A stretch of 64,000 nucleotides of DNA from Faecalibacterium longum CLA-AA-H243. Lineage in GTDB: Bacteria; Bacillota; Clostridia; Oscillospirales; Ruminococcaceae. The DNA is taken from NCBI RefSeq assembly GCF_020687245.1, contig NZ_JAJEQG010000009.1, forward strand, positions 1 to 64,000. The letters are read 5' to 3'. The notes beneath the pieces were generated by a model. It made no database searches, had not been told where the DNA came from, and worked only from the letters and a program-made list of their open reading frames with translations. The translations under genes and the position numbers were made by a program. Every line of letters begins with the position of its first letter. Position 1 is the first letter of the stretch. Below, piece by piece: positions 35,775-44,829 of the stretch.

Positions 35775-36179
35775 ATGATTAAACTGATTGTTGGCACCAA
35801 AGGCTCCGGTAAGACCAAGGCTATGATCGACATGATCAACGATTCGGTCAAGACCTCCAAGGGCAACGTCGTTGTCGTCGAGAAGGGCATGAAGCTGACC
35901 TATGAGGTCCCCAACGCCGCCCGTCTCATCGACCTGGACGAGTACAAGATCGCCGGCGGCGAGATGCTGTACGGCTTCGTGGCCGGCCTGCTGGCAAGCA
36001 ATTATGACATCACTGACCTGTACATCGACGGCATCCTGAAGGTGCTGGATCACGACATCAACCGTCTGGGCGTCGTTCTGGACGAGATCGCTGCTGCCGC
36101 TGGCGACTCCATCAAGGTCACCGTCACTGTCAGCGCTGATGAAGCTGCTCTGCCCCACGATGTGAAGAAGTACCTGTAA
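35775..36179 (+). CDS. Small conserved P-loop protein
   Basis: A 134-residue protein beginning MIKLIVGTKGSGKTKAMIDMIN, a Walker A motif (GTKGSGKT, residues 7-14). The remaining segments, VVVVEKGMKLTYEVPNAARLIDLDEY and ITDLYIDGILKV, have the look of a compact P-loop ATPase core; DLYIDG could serve as Walker B. Proteins of this size and start are common and uncharacterised in Clostridia. It is 63 nt after pgi and ends before a terminator, so it may be co-transcribed with pgi. Function is unknown. Confidence 0.75.
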   Translation: MIKLIVGTKGSGKTKAMIDMINDSVKTSKGNVVVVEKGMKLTYEVPNAARLIDLDEYKIAGGEMLYGFVAGLLASNYDITDLYIDGILKVLDHDINRLGVVLDEIAAAAGDSIKVTVTVSADEAALPHDVKKYL

Positions 36180-36214
36180 AATAACTCTGAAATTTCTGAT
36201 TTGAAGCATCCCAG

Positions 36215-36266
36215 ACAGGCAGGAAACCGGAGAATTTGAAATTTTTTCGGTTTTCTGCCTGTTTTG
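36215..36266 (+). terminator. Terminator after the P-loop gene
   Basis: ACAGGCAGGAAACCG pairs with CGGTTTTCTGCCTGT around an 18-nt loop and is followed by TTTT. Confidence 0.7.
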
Positions 36267-36269
36267 GTG

Positions 36270-36298
36270 TTGACAAAGGGCTGTGTTGGCGCTATACT
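36270..36298 (+). promoter_or_regulatory. Promoter of yceD-rpmF
   Basis: Consensus TTGACA (36270-36275) and TATACT (36293-36298) with 17-bp spacing, about 28 nt before the YceD start. Confidence 0.8.
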
Positions 36299-36326
36299 AA
36301 CAAAGCAGCCTTTTATGAGGTGTACT

Positions 36327-36827
36327 ATGCAATTTGACCTGAGAAAGTTTATCGTATCCGGCACGAAACCTTACGCCGCAGAGTTTCAGTGTGATTTGTC
36401 TGCAAAGGATTTTGCCGGTGCAAGGATCGAGCAGCCTGTGACGGCCCGCTTTGAGGCGGTGCCGGATGGCGAGGAGATCCGGATGACGCTGCGGGCAAAC
36501 GCATTGGTGCACGGAGAGTGCGCCCGCTGCCTCGACCCCGTCGAACGGGAAGAGACGGTGCAAGCAGAGTGGACGGTCAGGGAGCGCGATCTGGATGACC
36601 CGGATTTCGACCTGCCCCTCAACGAAAAAGGACATCTGGATGTGGACGAATGGCTCTGTCAGGAATTCATGTTCCAGATACCGACGGTGCTGCTTTGCAG
36701 CGCTGACTGCCCGGGCTTGTGTCCCCGGTGCGGGAAGAAGATGGCCGAATGTACCTGCCCTCCGGCAGAAGCTGAGGCCGAACCCGCAGACGCAAGGCTA
36801 GCGATACTCAAATCACTGCTGAACTGA
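36327..36827 (+). CDS. yceD: YceD (DUF177) family protein
   Basis: A 166-residue DUF177 protein. The conserved core ALVHGECARCLDPVEREETVQ and VDEWLCQEFMFQIPTVLLCSADCPGLCPRCGKKMAECTC, with paired cysteines at the end, is typical of the Gram-positive form. YceD homologues are linked to 23S rRNA accumulation or ribosome assembly in bacteria and plants. It precedes rpmF, the conserved arrangement. ATG at 36327 has GAGG six bases upstream; an in-frame ATG at 36315 is less well placed. Confidence 0.88.
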   Translation: MQFDLRKFIVSGTKPYAAEFQCDLSAKDFAGARIEQPVTARFEAVPDGEEIRMTLRANALVHGECARCLDPVEREETVQAEWTVRERDLDDPDFDLPLNEKGHLDVDEWLCQEFMFQIPTVLLCSADCPGLCPRCGKKMAECTCPPAEAEAEPADARLAILKSLLN

Positions 36828-36853
36828 GAAACCCATCAAGGAGGTGCAAAAAT

Positions 36854-37033
36854 ATGGCAGTACCTAAGAGACATCTTTCCAAGGCCCGCCGCGACAAGCG
36901 TCGCAGCAATGTTTGGAAGCTGGAGGCCCCCGCACTGGTCAAGTGCAGCAACTGCGGCTCTCTGAAGCTCCCCCACCAGGCATGTGGCAACTGCGGTTAC
37001 TACAAGGGCGAGGAAGTCATCAAGAAGGGCTAA
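36854..37033 (+). CDS. rpmF: 50S ribosomal protein L32
   Basis: A 59-residue L32: MAVPKRHLSKARRDKRRSN is the basic N-terminus, and CSNCGSLKLPHQACGNCGYY supplies two CxxC pairs for a zinc ribbon, so this is the zinc-binding form. It follows yceD by 26 nt with GGAGGTG upstream. Confidence 0.97.
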   Translation: MAVPKRHLSKARRDKRRSNVWKLEAPALVKCSNCGSLKLPHQACGNCGYYKGEEVIKKG

Positions 37034-37136
37034 TTTGCGCAGAATTGGTGGCACATTGGTGTTATGTACAGAAGGGGAGGGCGCAATGCCTTCCCCTTCT
37101 TGCTTTGTCTTGAAAACGAAATTGTGAGGTGAAAGC

Positions 37137-38468
37137 ATGGCCATCAGGATCGACCGCGTGGACGCGGGCAGCGAGGCGGAAGCCCTCGGCCTCGCCGGCG
37201 GCGACGAGCTGCTGAGCGTGGACGGCAACGAGCTGAACGACACGCTGGACTATGATTTTTATACCGACAGCAAGAGCTTCCACCTCAAAGCGAGAGTGGC
37301 GGACGGCATCCGGGAGTGGGACGTCCGGCGGGAAGAGCGCGGCCCCTTCGGCTGCGACTTCTCCACCTATCTGGGCGACCAGAAGCACTCCTGCTCCAAC
37401 CACTGTATGTTCTGCTTCATTGACCAGCTGCCCCCGGGAATGCGTGAGAGCCTCTACTTCAAGGACGACGACGAGCGCCTGTCCTTTTTGTTCGGCAACT
37501 ATATCACCATGACCAACATGCAGGACCACGAGATCGACCGCATCATCAAGATGCACATCTCGCCCATCAACATCTCGGTCCACACCACCAATCCCCAGCT
37601 CCGCGTGCGGATGCTGGCGAATAAACGGGGCGGCGAGGTGCTGAAGTACCTGCCCCGCCTGGTGGAGGGCGGCATCGCCGTCAACTGCCAGCTGGTGCTC
37701 TGCCGGGGCATCAACGACGGCGACGAGCTCCGCCGCACCCTCACCGACCTGCTGGAGCTGACCCCGATGGTGCAGAGCGTGGCGGCAGTCCCCTGCGGCG
37801 TGACGGATTACCGCCAGAACCTCTTCAAGCAGACGCCCTACGACGCTGAGACCAGCGCCGCCGTCATCGACATCATGGAAGAGTTCGGCGACGAGTGCAA
37901 GCGCCGCCACGGCAAGCGCATCATCTACCCCAGCGATGAGTGGTACCTCAAGGCCGGCCGCCCCATCCCGGAGCCGGAGTTCTATGAGGACTACGACCAG
38001 CTGGAAAACGGCGTGGGCATGATGAGCCTCTTCCGGGAGGAATTTCTGGCCGAGCTGGAAAAGCCCCACCGCATCTACGGCACCAAAAAGATGGATGTCG
38101 TCACCGGCACCATGGCCGCGCCCCTCATCACCGAGATGATGGACGAGCTCCACCGCCAGTACCCCATGATAGAAGTAAAAGTGCATCCCATCAAAAACAA
38201 CTTCTTCGGCGGCAACGTCGGCGTGGCGGGCCTCGTCACAGCGACCGACATCATCGCTCAGTGCGAGGGCCGGCTGTCCAGCGGCACCCTGGGCGTGCCT
38301 GCCGTGATGCTGCGGGAGGAGAAGGACACCTTCCTCGATGATATGACCATCGAGCAGCTGGGCCAGCGGCTCGGCGTAAAGGTGGAAGTCCTGCCCACCA
38401 GCGGCGGCGACGAGGCCAAGGCCCTGCTGCGCAGCGGCCTGCATATCGCCCGCCGGAGAAGACCGTAA
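37137..38468 (+). CDS. DUF512 radical SAM-like protein
   Basis: A 443-residue protein: a PDZ-like N-terminal domain (AIRIDRVDAGSEAEALGLAGGDELLSVDG), then CSNHCMFCFIDQLPPGMRESLYFKDDDERLSFLFGNY with a CxxxCxxC cluster motif, HTTNPQLRVRML, and the C-terminal DUF512 domain ending with GGNVGVAGLVTATDII and LPTSGGDEAKALL. The family is widespread in anaerobic Firmicutes, commonly just upstream of der, as here, and its substrate is unknown. It starts 104 nt after rpmF with GTGAGGTG. Confidence 0.9.
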   Translation: MAIRIDRVDAGSEAEALGLAGGDELLSVDGNELNDTLDYDFYTDSKSFHLKARVADGIREWDVRREERGPFGCDFSTYLGDQKHSCSNHCMFCFIDQLPPGMRESLYFKDDDERLSFLFGNYITMTNMQDHEIDRIIKMHISPINISVHTTNPQLRVRMLANKRGGEVLKYLPRLVEGGIAVNCQLVLCRGINDGDELRRTLTDLLELTPMVQSVAAVPCGVTDYRQNLFKQTPYDAETSAAVIDIMEEFGDECKRRHGKRIIYPSDEWYLKAGRPIPEPEFYEDYDQLENGVGMMSLFREEFLAELEKPHRIYGTKKMDVVTGTMAAPLITEMMDELHRQYPMIEVKVHPIKNNFFGGNVGVAGLVTATDIIAQCEGRLSSGTLGVPAVMLREEKDTFLDDMTIEQLGQRLGVKVEVLPTSGGDEAKALLRSGLHIARRRRP

Positions 38469-38500
38469 TTTTACCCCTTTTGTGAAAGGAGGAACCCCCT

Positions 38501-39844
38501 ATGAGCAAACCGATCGTTGCTGTGGTGGGCCGCCCCAACGTGGGCAAGTCCACCCTGTTCAATAAGCTCTGCGGCCAGCGTCTGGCCATCGTGGAGGATA
38601 CCCCGGGCATCACCCGCGACCGCATCTTTGCCAACTGCGAGTGGAGCGGCCACGAGTTCCTGCTGGTGGATACCGGCGGCATCGAGCCCAAGGCCACCGA
38701 GGGCATTCTGGCCCACATGCGCGAGCAGGCCCAGATCGCCATCGACACCGCCGACTGCATCATCATGGTGGTGGACGTGCGCAACGGCCTGACCGCCGCC
38801 GACGAGGACGTGGCCCATATGCTGCGCCGCAGCCACAAGCCCATCATCCTCGCTGTCAACAAATGCGACAATGTGGGCGAGACCCCCATGGAGCTCTACG
38901 AGTTCTATAACCTCGGCTTCGACGAAGTCATGCCCATCTCGTCCGTCCACGGCCACGGCACCGGCGACCTGCTGGACGCTGTCTGCGCCCACCTCGATTT
39001 CAGCGAGACCGTCGTGGAGGAAGACCGCATCCCCGTCGCCATCATCGGCCGCCCCAACGTGGGCAAGTCCAGCCTGACCAACCGCATCCTCGGTGAGAAC
39101 CGCATGATCGTTGCCAACGAGGCCGGCACTACCCGCGACGCCATCGACACCCCCGTGGATAACGCTTACGGCAAGTTCATCTTCACCGATACCGCCGGTC
39201 TGCGCAAGCGCAGCAACATCACCGACGGCCTCGAGCGCTACATGGTCGTCCGCGCACTGGCCGCCGTCGAGCGCAGCCGCGTGGCCCTCATCCTCGTGGA
39301 CGCCACCGTCGGCTTCACCGAGCAGGACAGCAAGGTGGCCGGTTATGCCCACGACCAGGGCAAGGCCTGCATCATCGTCGTCAACAAGTGGGACGCCGTG
39401 GAGGGCAAGGAGACCAACACCATGGAGCTGCAGCGCCGGGGCTATGCCGAGTGCTTCAGCTTCATGGGCTACGCTCCCATCATCTTCATCTCGGCCCAGA
39501 CCGGCTACAACGTCAACAAACTGATGCAGCTCATCCGCGACGTGGACAGCCAGAACGGTGCCCGTGTGCCCACCGGTGTGCTGAATGAGATGCTGGCCCG
39601 TGCCACCGCTCGGATGCAGCCGCCCAGCGACAAGGGCCGCCGCCTGAAGATCTTCTACCTGACCCAGGCTTCCACCCGTCCGCCGACGTTCGTGGCCTTC
39701 GTCAACGCAAAGCACCTGTTCCACTTCAGCTATCAGCGGTATATCATCAACCAGATCCGCGAGAACTTCGGTCTGGAGCACACCCCCATCCGCCTTGTCG
39801 TGCGTGAGCGCGGCTCCGGCGAAGTGGGCGCGAAGGACGTATAA
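38501..39844 (+). CDS. der: Ribosome biogenesis GTPase Der (EngA)
   Basis: A 447-residue double GTPase. The first G domain has GRPNVGKSTLFNKL, DTPGITRD and DTGG and NKCD; the second has GRPNVGKSSLTNRI, DTAGLRKRSNI and NKWDAVEG. The C-terminal KH-like domain includes RPPTFVAFVNAKHLFHFSYQRYI. It acts in maturation of the 50S subunit. It sits between the DUF512 gene and plsY, 33 nt after the former, with AAAGGAGG upstream. Confidence 0.97.
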   Translation: MSKPIVAVVGRPNVGKSTLFNKLCGQRLAIVEDTPGITRDRIFANCEWSGHEFLLVDTGGIEPKATEGILAHMREQAQIAIDTADCIIMVVDVRNGLTAADEDVAHMLRRSHKPIILAVNKCDNVGETPMELYEFYNLGFDEVMPISSVHGHGTGDLLDAVCAHLDFSETVVEEDRIPVAIIGRPNVGKSSLTNRILGENRMIVANEAGTTRDAIDTPVDNAYGKFIFTDTAGLRKRSNITDGLERYMVVRALAAVERSRVALILVDATVGFTEQDSKVAGYAHDQGKACIIVVNKWDAVEGKETNTMELQRRGYAECFSFMGYAPIIFISAQTGYNVNKLMQLIRDVDSQNGARVPTGVLNEMLARATARMQPPSDKGRRLKIFYLTQASTRPPTFVAFVNAKHLFHFSYQRYIINQIRENFGLEHTPIRLVVRERGSGEVGAKDV

Positions 39845-39862
39845 GGAAGGGAGACTGGTTCT

Positions 39863-40525
39863 ATGACCGCATTTCTCATTGTGCTGGTGGTCGCTGCCGA
39901 AGCCTATCTGCTGGGCAGTGTGGACACCGGCATCCTCGTCAGCAAGTATCTGTACCATGACGACGTCCGCACCCACGGCTCGGGCGCTGCCGGTATGACC
40001 AACATGCTGCGCACCTTCGGCAAGAAAGCCGCTGCCCTCACGGCGGTGGGCGATGTGCTCAAGGGCGTCGTGGCCGTCTGCCTTGGCCGGTGGCTGTTCG
40101 GCCATCTGCCCGCCGACGCTGCCGTCTCGCCCTATCTGGGCGTCTACCTCGCCGCCATCCTCGCCGTGGTGGGCCACTCCAAGCCCATCTACTTCGGCTT
40201 CAAGGGCGGCAAGGGCGTGCTGGTGGCTGCCGGTGCCATTCTGGCAGTCCAGCCGGTGCTGCTGCCAGTGCTGGCACTCATCTTCCTCGTCTGCCTGGTC
40301 CCCACCGGCATGGTGTCGCTGGGCAGCATCACCATGGCCGCGGCTTACCCGGTGCTGACGCTGGTGTACAGCCTCATGCGCGGCCTGCCGACTCAGGACG
40401 TGGTGGTCTGCACCGTCGGCGCTGCCATCATGGGCGGCATGGTCATCTGGATGCACCGTTCCAACATCCAGCGCATCCGGGACGGCAAGGAGTACCGTTT
40501 CGGCCAGAAGCACAAGAGCAACTAA
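39863..40525 (+). CDS. plsY: Acyl-phosphate:glycerol-3-phosphate acyltransferase PlsY
   Basis: A 220-residue membrane protein with about five helices. YLLGSVDTGILVSKYLYHDDVRTHGSGAAGMTNMLRTFG is the first conserved motif (variant of SIPFG...GSGNxGxTN), GHSKPIYFGFKGGKGVL the second. The first motif has VDT and AAGMTNM where most homologues have IPF and NPGATNV, a subgroup feature. It makes lysophosphatidate from acyl-phosphate and starts 19 nt after der. Confidence 0.93.
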   Translation: MTAFLIVLVVAAEAYLLGSVDTGILVSKYLYHDDVRTHGSGAAGMTNMLRTFGKKAAALTAVGDVLKGVVAVCLGRWLFGHLPADAAVSPYLGVYLAAILAVVGHSKPIYFGFKGGKGVLVAAGAILAVQPVLLPVLALIFLVCLVPTGMVSLGSITMAAAYPVLTLVYSLMRGLPTQDVVVCTVGAAIMGGMVIWMHRSNIQRIRDGKEYRFGQKHKSN

Positions 40526-40531
40526 GCATAA

Positions 40532-40578
40532 AAAATGCCCCGCAGGCAGCTCTCAACGAGCGTCCTGCGGGGCATTTT
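40532..40578. terminator. Bidirectional terminator between plsY and a membrane-protein gene
   Basis: A 15-bp perfect stem, AAAATGCCCCGCAGG with CCTGCGGGGCATTTT, with runs of A before and T after, ends both convergent genes. Confidence 0.9.
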
Positions 40579-40590
40579 ACGTTGTCAGGC

Positions 40591-41181
40591 TCATTTCGGG
40601 TCTGCTTCCAGCAGCGTGTCGGTGTTGTCCTCGTACTTGGGGTCTTCGATGGCGACTTCAAGCTCCGTGTTGGTGTCGTCATGATGCAGGTGCTTGCGCA
40701 GCCGGGCGGCGAATTCCTCTGACGGGATGCCGCTCTGGCTGGGGGAAAGGTCGGGCGCGGGGTGGCCGTCGGGCAGATGAGCGCCGAAGGCGGGCACGAA
40801 GAAGAACCTCCGCACGATGAAGATGAGGGCGATGGCGCTCACGCTCAGCAGGTTCTCCATGGCGGACTCGTGACCCACCACCATGTGGCGGGCGATGGCG
40901 TAGAGCAGCACTTCGAGGCTGGAACCGGGGCTGTGCTTGGCCAGCATCTTGATGAACTCGATGCCGATGACGATGTCCAGCGCCCGCTGTAAGAAGGTGC
41001 TCACCTCGACGTCGTTGCCGTCGAACAGCAGGCCGGGCATCCACTGCAGCAGCGGCACCATCGACAGCAGCAGGCCGATGAGGACGAGGCCGGACAACAG
41101 GATCTCGAGCAGGGTGGCTGCGCTGATGATCTTGTTGCGCAATTCGGCGCGGCTGTGGCTTTCAACACGGGAATTGGACAT
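40591..41181 (-). CDS. PsiE-like membrane protein
   Basis: A 196-residue protein with about four hydrophobic helices (LLEILLSGLVLIGLLLSMVPLL; RALDIVIGIEFIKMLAKH; VLLYAIARHMVV; LLSVSAIALIFIVRRFFFV) and a 70-residue acidic cytoplasmic tail. The order and spacing resemble the phosphate-starvation-inducible PsiE family, whose function is not known. ATG at 41181 has GAGAGG upstream; an ATG at 41202 is possible. It is alone on the minus strand. Confidence 0.6.
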   Translation of the reverse strand: MSNSRVESHSRAELRNKIISAATLLEILLSGLVLIGLLLSMVPLLQWMPGLLFDGNDVEVSTFLQRALDIVIGIEFIKMLAKHSPGSSLEVLLYAIARHMVVGHESAMENLLSVSAIALIFIVRRFFFVPAFGAHLPDGHPAPDLSPSQSGIPSEEFAARLRKHLHHDDTNTELEVAIEDPKYEDNTDTLLEADPK

Positions 41182-41322
41182 GGGCAGGGACCTCTCTTTC
41201 AAATTTGACCGGAAATCTTTTACAACAGTTCGATTCTATTGTAACAAAAGCAAAAAACGAAGTCAATTTCTCTGGCTGGGAAAGTTGGCCAGCATGAAAA
41301 ACTGGAATCGAAGACAGACAAA

Positions 41323-41366
41323 AGGGGCCGTCCGCACCCGGAATGGAGTGCAGACGGCCCCTCTTT
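41323..41366. terminator. Terminator of ridA, bidirectional
   Basis: AGGGGCCGTC pairs with GACGGCCCCT around a 20-nt loop, with TTTTGT on the minus-strand side and CTTTG on the plus side. Confidence 0.8.
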
Positions 41367-41382
41367 GTGCTGAAAAGGCGGC

Positions 41383-41751
41383 TTAGGCCTCAGCGATGGC
41401 TTCGATCTCGCAGAGCACGCCCTTGGGGAGGTCTTTCACGGCCACGCAGCTGCGGGCGGGCTTGGAGGTGAAATACTTGGCGTACACCTCGTTGAAAGCG
41501 GCAAAGTCGGCGATGTCGGCCAGGAAGCAGGTGGTCTTGACCACCTTGTCAAAGCCCACGCCGGCAGCTTCGAGGATAGCGCCCACATTGCGGCAGCTCT
41601 GGTCAGCCTGTGCGGCGATGCCCTCGGCGACTGCGCCGGTGGCGGGGTCTACCGGGATCTGGCCGGAGGTGAAGACGAGACCGCCCACGGTGTAGCCCTG
41701 AGAGTAGGGGCCGATGGCGCCGGGAGCTTTTTCGGTGCTGATGATGTTCAT
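41383..41751 (-). CDS. ridA: RidA family enamine/imine deaminase
   Basis: A 122-residue YjgF/RidA protein. APGAIGPYSQGYTVGGLVFTSGQIPVDPATG, VVKTTCFLADIADFAAFNEVYAKYF and ARSCVAVKDLPKGVLCEIEAIA match the family, including the conserved arginine and glutamate that hold the substrate. It clears reactive 2-aminoacrylate made by PLP enzymes. ATG at 41751 follows GTGAGG; the frame extends to 41826 without a better start. Confidence 0.95.
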   Translation of the reverse strand: MNIISTEKAPGAIGPYSQGYTVGGLVFTSGQIPVDPATGAVAEGIAAQADQSCRNVGAILEAAGVGFDKVVKTTCFLADIADFAAFNEVYAKYFTSKPARSCVAVKDLPKGVLCEIEAIAEA

Positions 41752-41919
41752 ATCGATTACCTCACATATCATAAATAGGGGAGTCTCCCGCCAAAAGGGG
41801 AGCCGATGAAAAAAGTCTACCACCAACTGTCCCCGCCGTCAACGGGCAGCAGGGAACGGTCCCGGAATTTCCGGAAAAAGGGAATGTAAAATTATTTGGA
41901 AAAATCTGTGCAAATCATC

Positions 41920-42047
41920 TTGACAAGAAATAAACTTTTATGATAAAAATAGAGCATGAAAGTAACATTTTTGCAGAAAAACGCAGGCGCAGCGCAGGCA
42001 GGAAAGCCAGCTTTGCGCAGGCGCGTTTCTTTTTTGCAGAAAAAGCG
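41920..42047 (+). promoter_or_regulatory. Promoter and attenuator-like leader of the helicase-associated gene
   Basis: TTGACA (41920-41925) and GATAAA (41942-41947) form a possible promoter with 16-bp spacing. The leader holds a direct repeat, TTTTTGCAGAAAAA (about 41968 and 42031), that brackets a GC-rich hairpin (GCAGGCGCAGCGCA with TTGCGCAGGCGCG) ending in CTTTTTT. That reads as a terminator before the start codon at 42086. The remainder of 41752-41919 shows nothing. Confidence 0.5.
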
Positions 42048-42085
42048 AATTTCTGAACCCTCGGAAGGGGCAGAAAGGATAAGAT

Positions 42086-44776
42086 ATGTCGATTTTGGTA
42101 GATGATTCAAATAAAACAGCCTGCCGTGCAGCGGAGGCTGGACTGCAGCAGAAAAACTGTGCTGCGCTGGTGCGCCCGGCGGGTACGGGCAAAGGCTGCA
42201 TCGTGTGGGAGCTGCTGGACGCCCACCCCGAGATGCGCGTACTCTGGGTGGTGTCCTGCGCTGCCCGTCTGGAACTGCGCCGCGCCCTGACAAAGCGGCT
42301 GGACCGGACGCTGGGCGGCCGGGTGCGGCTGATGAGCTGCGAGCAGCTGGCCGTGCAGAATGCGCTGGGCTGGGTGGCGCTGGCTGAGTTCCGGCCCGGC
42401 CTGCTGGTGCTGGACGGCTGGAGGGAGATGAGCGCAAAGGACTGGACCGACTGCGTCCAGCCTCTGTTCCGCCTCTGCCCGGGGGCAAAGCTGCTGGCTC
42501 TGGGGGAGCCGGACGCCCCGGGCGACAGCTGCAGCGCTGCCGAGGAGATGCTGGCCGACGCCATTGTGGAGCCGCTGGCGCTGGGCGGGGCGATGGCCGA
42601 GGGTCTGCTGCCCATGCCGGCCTCCTATACGGCCCTGCTCTGGCCGCTGGAAGATGCGATGGCCCGCCTCCGTGCTGAGGTGAAGAACCTCCATCTGCCG
42701 GGCTGCCCTGACCCCAACGCCGAGAAATATCAGGCTCTGAGCCTCGCCGTAGAAAAGCTTCCGCCGGTGGAACAGCTGCTGGCGCAGTGGCTCCCGGATG
42801 CTGCCGGGCGCTGCCTCGTCCTCTGCGAGGATGATGCAGCGGCGGCGCAGACCGCAGAGCAGGCCGAGAAGCTGTTTGGTGCAGGAACACATATTTATAA
42901 GGATGCAGAAGGCTTTGCGGCCGATGAAGCGGCCACCCTCCGGCTGCTGGTCTGTGCCAACGGCCCGGCGGTGCAGGCTCCTCTGGCCGGGATCTCGGGC
43001 GTGGTGCTGGCGCGCCGCAGCGCTGAACCGACCGCATACCGGCAGATGCTGGCCCGCGCCCTTGCAGCCTGCGGCAGTGTGCCGGTGGCAGAGCTGAGCG
43101 CGGCCTTTGAGGCGCTGACCTGTGTGCAGCAGCTGCGGAAGGAGTGCAGCGCGGCGGGGGCAGAAACCTTCCCGCTGGAAGAGCCCCTTTCTGCCTGCCG
43201 CCGGGCTTACCGGCAGCTCCGCCGCGCGCTGGACTCCGACTGGGAGCGCTATTATGCCGCCGCAAAGCAGATGACGGCAGAGGGAAAGACGCTGGACGTG
43301 CCTCGCTCCTACAGCTTCGGGGGCGTGGCCGTGGGCCGCTGGCTGGAAAACCAGCGCCTTGTCCGGGCCGGAAAGAAAAAGGGACGCCTCACCGCCGCGC
43401 AGGCTGCCCGGCTGGACAAAATCGGCATGAACTGGCAAAAGCGGCTCGAGCTGGCGTGGGAGAACGGCTGTGCTTCGGCCCGGCGGTACCGCGACAGCCA
43501 CAGCGACCTGATGGTGCCGGTCCATTATAAGGATAAGGACGGCTTTGCGCTGGGCGAGTGGATCGTCTATAACCGCCAGCGCTATCTGGGCGGGAACCTG
43601 CCGTCAGACCGCGTCGAGCGCCTCGAGGCACTGGGCATGGTGTGGGACACCGGCAGCATCCTCTGGGAGAAGAGCTATGCCGCCGCCGTCCAGTATTATC
43701 TGGAAAATCACACGCTGGAAATTCCCGTCAAGTATGTCACGCCGGACGGCATGGCGCTGGGCGTCTGGCTGGGCAGTCAGCGTGCCGCTTATAAAGAAGG
43801 TGTGCTGACCGACGCCCAAATCGAAAAGTTGGAAGCGCTGGGAGTGGACTGGACGAACCGGAACGACCGCAAGTGGCAGACCGCCTACGAGGCCGCCGTG
43901 AAGTACCACGCCGCCCACGGGAACCTCGACGTTCCCACCGAGTACATCGACGAAGACGGCATCCTGCTGGGCAAGTGGGTGTCCCGCCAGCGGTACGCAT
44001 GGCAGAACCCCGAGCGCAGCAGCGCCCGGGTGACGCCGGAGCGGAAAGCTCTGCTGGACGAGCTGGGCATGAACTGGGAAAAGACCGACTCGTGGCAGCA
44101 CCGCTACGAGCTGGCCGTGGAATACAAAAAGGAGCACGGCAGTCTGGCCGTTCCGGCCCAGTACCGGACGGAGGACGGCATCTGGCTGGGCAGCTGGCTG
44201 TCCCGTCAGAAGCAGATGCTGCGGGAGGGCAAAAAGCTCTCCGCCGCGCGCCGCGCGGCCCTGAAAGAGCTGTTCAAGGGCGAAAAAGGCCGACGCCTCA
44301 GCGCCCCGGTGCCGCCCGCGTGCAGCGTGCGGGAGCAGAACTGGCTGGATAACTACCAGAGCGCCAGGCTCTACGCCGAGAAGAAGGGCAGCCTCCTTGT
44401 GCCTGCCGGATATGTGGACGAGAACGGCTTCCGTCTGGGCGTCTGGATCTCGAACCTCCGGGCTGCCCGCAAGGCCCGGCCCGGCTCGTTTCAGGTGACG
44501 CCGGAGCATATCGCTCTGCTGGACGCCATCGGGATGCAGTGGGACGCCCGGGAGGCCAAGTGGGCCGGGGCGTTCCGCCGCGCCGAAGAGTACTGCGCCG
44601 CCCACGGCAATCTGCTGGTGCCGGTGAACTATAAGACCGAAGACGGCTTCTGCCTCGGCGACTGGGTCCGCCGGATGCGCGAAAACTACGCCTGTGCCGA
44701 GAAAAAGCTGACGGCGGAGCGCATCGCAAAGCTCGAAGCGCTGGGCATGGTCTGGACCGTGCCGCAGGAGGGCTGA
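42086..44776 (+). CDS. Large helicase-associated (HA) repeat protein with a degenerate helicase head
   Basis: An 896-residue protein. Residues 1-375 have a helicase-like layout: Walker A RPAGTGKG (30-37), LLVLDGW (106-112) where DEAD/DEAH would be, and LLALGEPDAP in the motif III position. Motif VI is only hinted at by YRQMLARALA. From about 383 to the end are seven helicase-associated repeats of 65-75 residues. Each has the W...A..Y...HG.L.VP..Y...DG..LG.W....R pattern and ends L..LGM.W. These repeats normally follow SF2 helicases. ATP binding may remain, but the Walker B acid pair is changed. Nucleic-acid binding is the best guess. Confidence 0.75.
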   Translation: MSILVDDSNKTACRAAEAGLQQKNCAALVRPAGTGKGCIVWELLDAHPEMRVLWVVSCAARLELRRALTKRLDRTLGGRVRLMSCEQLAVQNALGWVALAEFRPGLLVLDGWREMSAKDWTDCVQPLFRLCPGAKLLALGEPDAPGDSCSAAEEMLADAIVEPLALGGAMAEGLLPMPASYTALLWPLEDAMARLRAEVKNLHLPGCPDPNAEKYQALSLAVEKLPPVEQLLAQWLPDAAGRCLVLCEDDAAAAQTAEQAEKLFGAGTHIYKDAEGFAADEAATLRLLVCANGPAVQAPLAGISGVVLARRSAEPTAYRQMLARALAACGSVPVAELSAAFEALTCVQQLRKECSAAGAETFPLEEPLSACRRAYRQLRRALDSDWERYYAAAKQMTAEGKTLDVPRSYSFGGVAVGRWLENQRLVRAGKKKGRLTAAQAARLDKIGMNWQKRLELAWENGCASARRYRDSHSDLMVPVHYKDKDGFALGEWIVYNRQRYLGGNLPSDRVERLEALGMVWDTGSILWEKSYAAAVQYYLENHTLEIPVKYVTPDGMALGVWLGSQRAAYKEGVLTDAQIEKLEALGVDWTNRNDRKWQTAYEAAVKYHAAHGNLDVPTEYIDEDGILLGKWVSRQRYAWQNPERSSARVTPERKALLDELGMNWEKTDSWQHRYELAVEYKKEHGSLAVPAQYRTEDGIWLGSWLSRQKQMLREGKKLSAARRAALKELFKGEKGRRLSAPVPPACSVREQNWLDNYQSARLYAEKKGSLLVPAGYVDENGFRLGVWISNLRAARKARPGSFQVTPEHIALLDAIGMQWDAREAKWAGAFRRAEEYCAAHGNLLVPVNYKTEDGFCLGDWVRRMRENYACAEKKLTAERIAKLEALGMVWTVPQEG

Positions 44777-44780
44777 GATA

Positions 44781-44809
44781 TTGCATTTTAGGGCGGAGTG
44801 TGGTATACT
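44781..44809 (+). promoter_or_regulatory. Promoter of the cobalamin riboswitch unit
   Basis: TTGCAT (44781-44786) and TATACT (44804-44809) have 17-bp spacing and start directly after the preceding gene; the expected start site is about 15 nt before the riboswitch. Confidence 0.75.
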
Positions 44810-44829
44810 TCACCTCGTCTGAATAGAAA

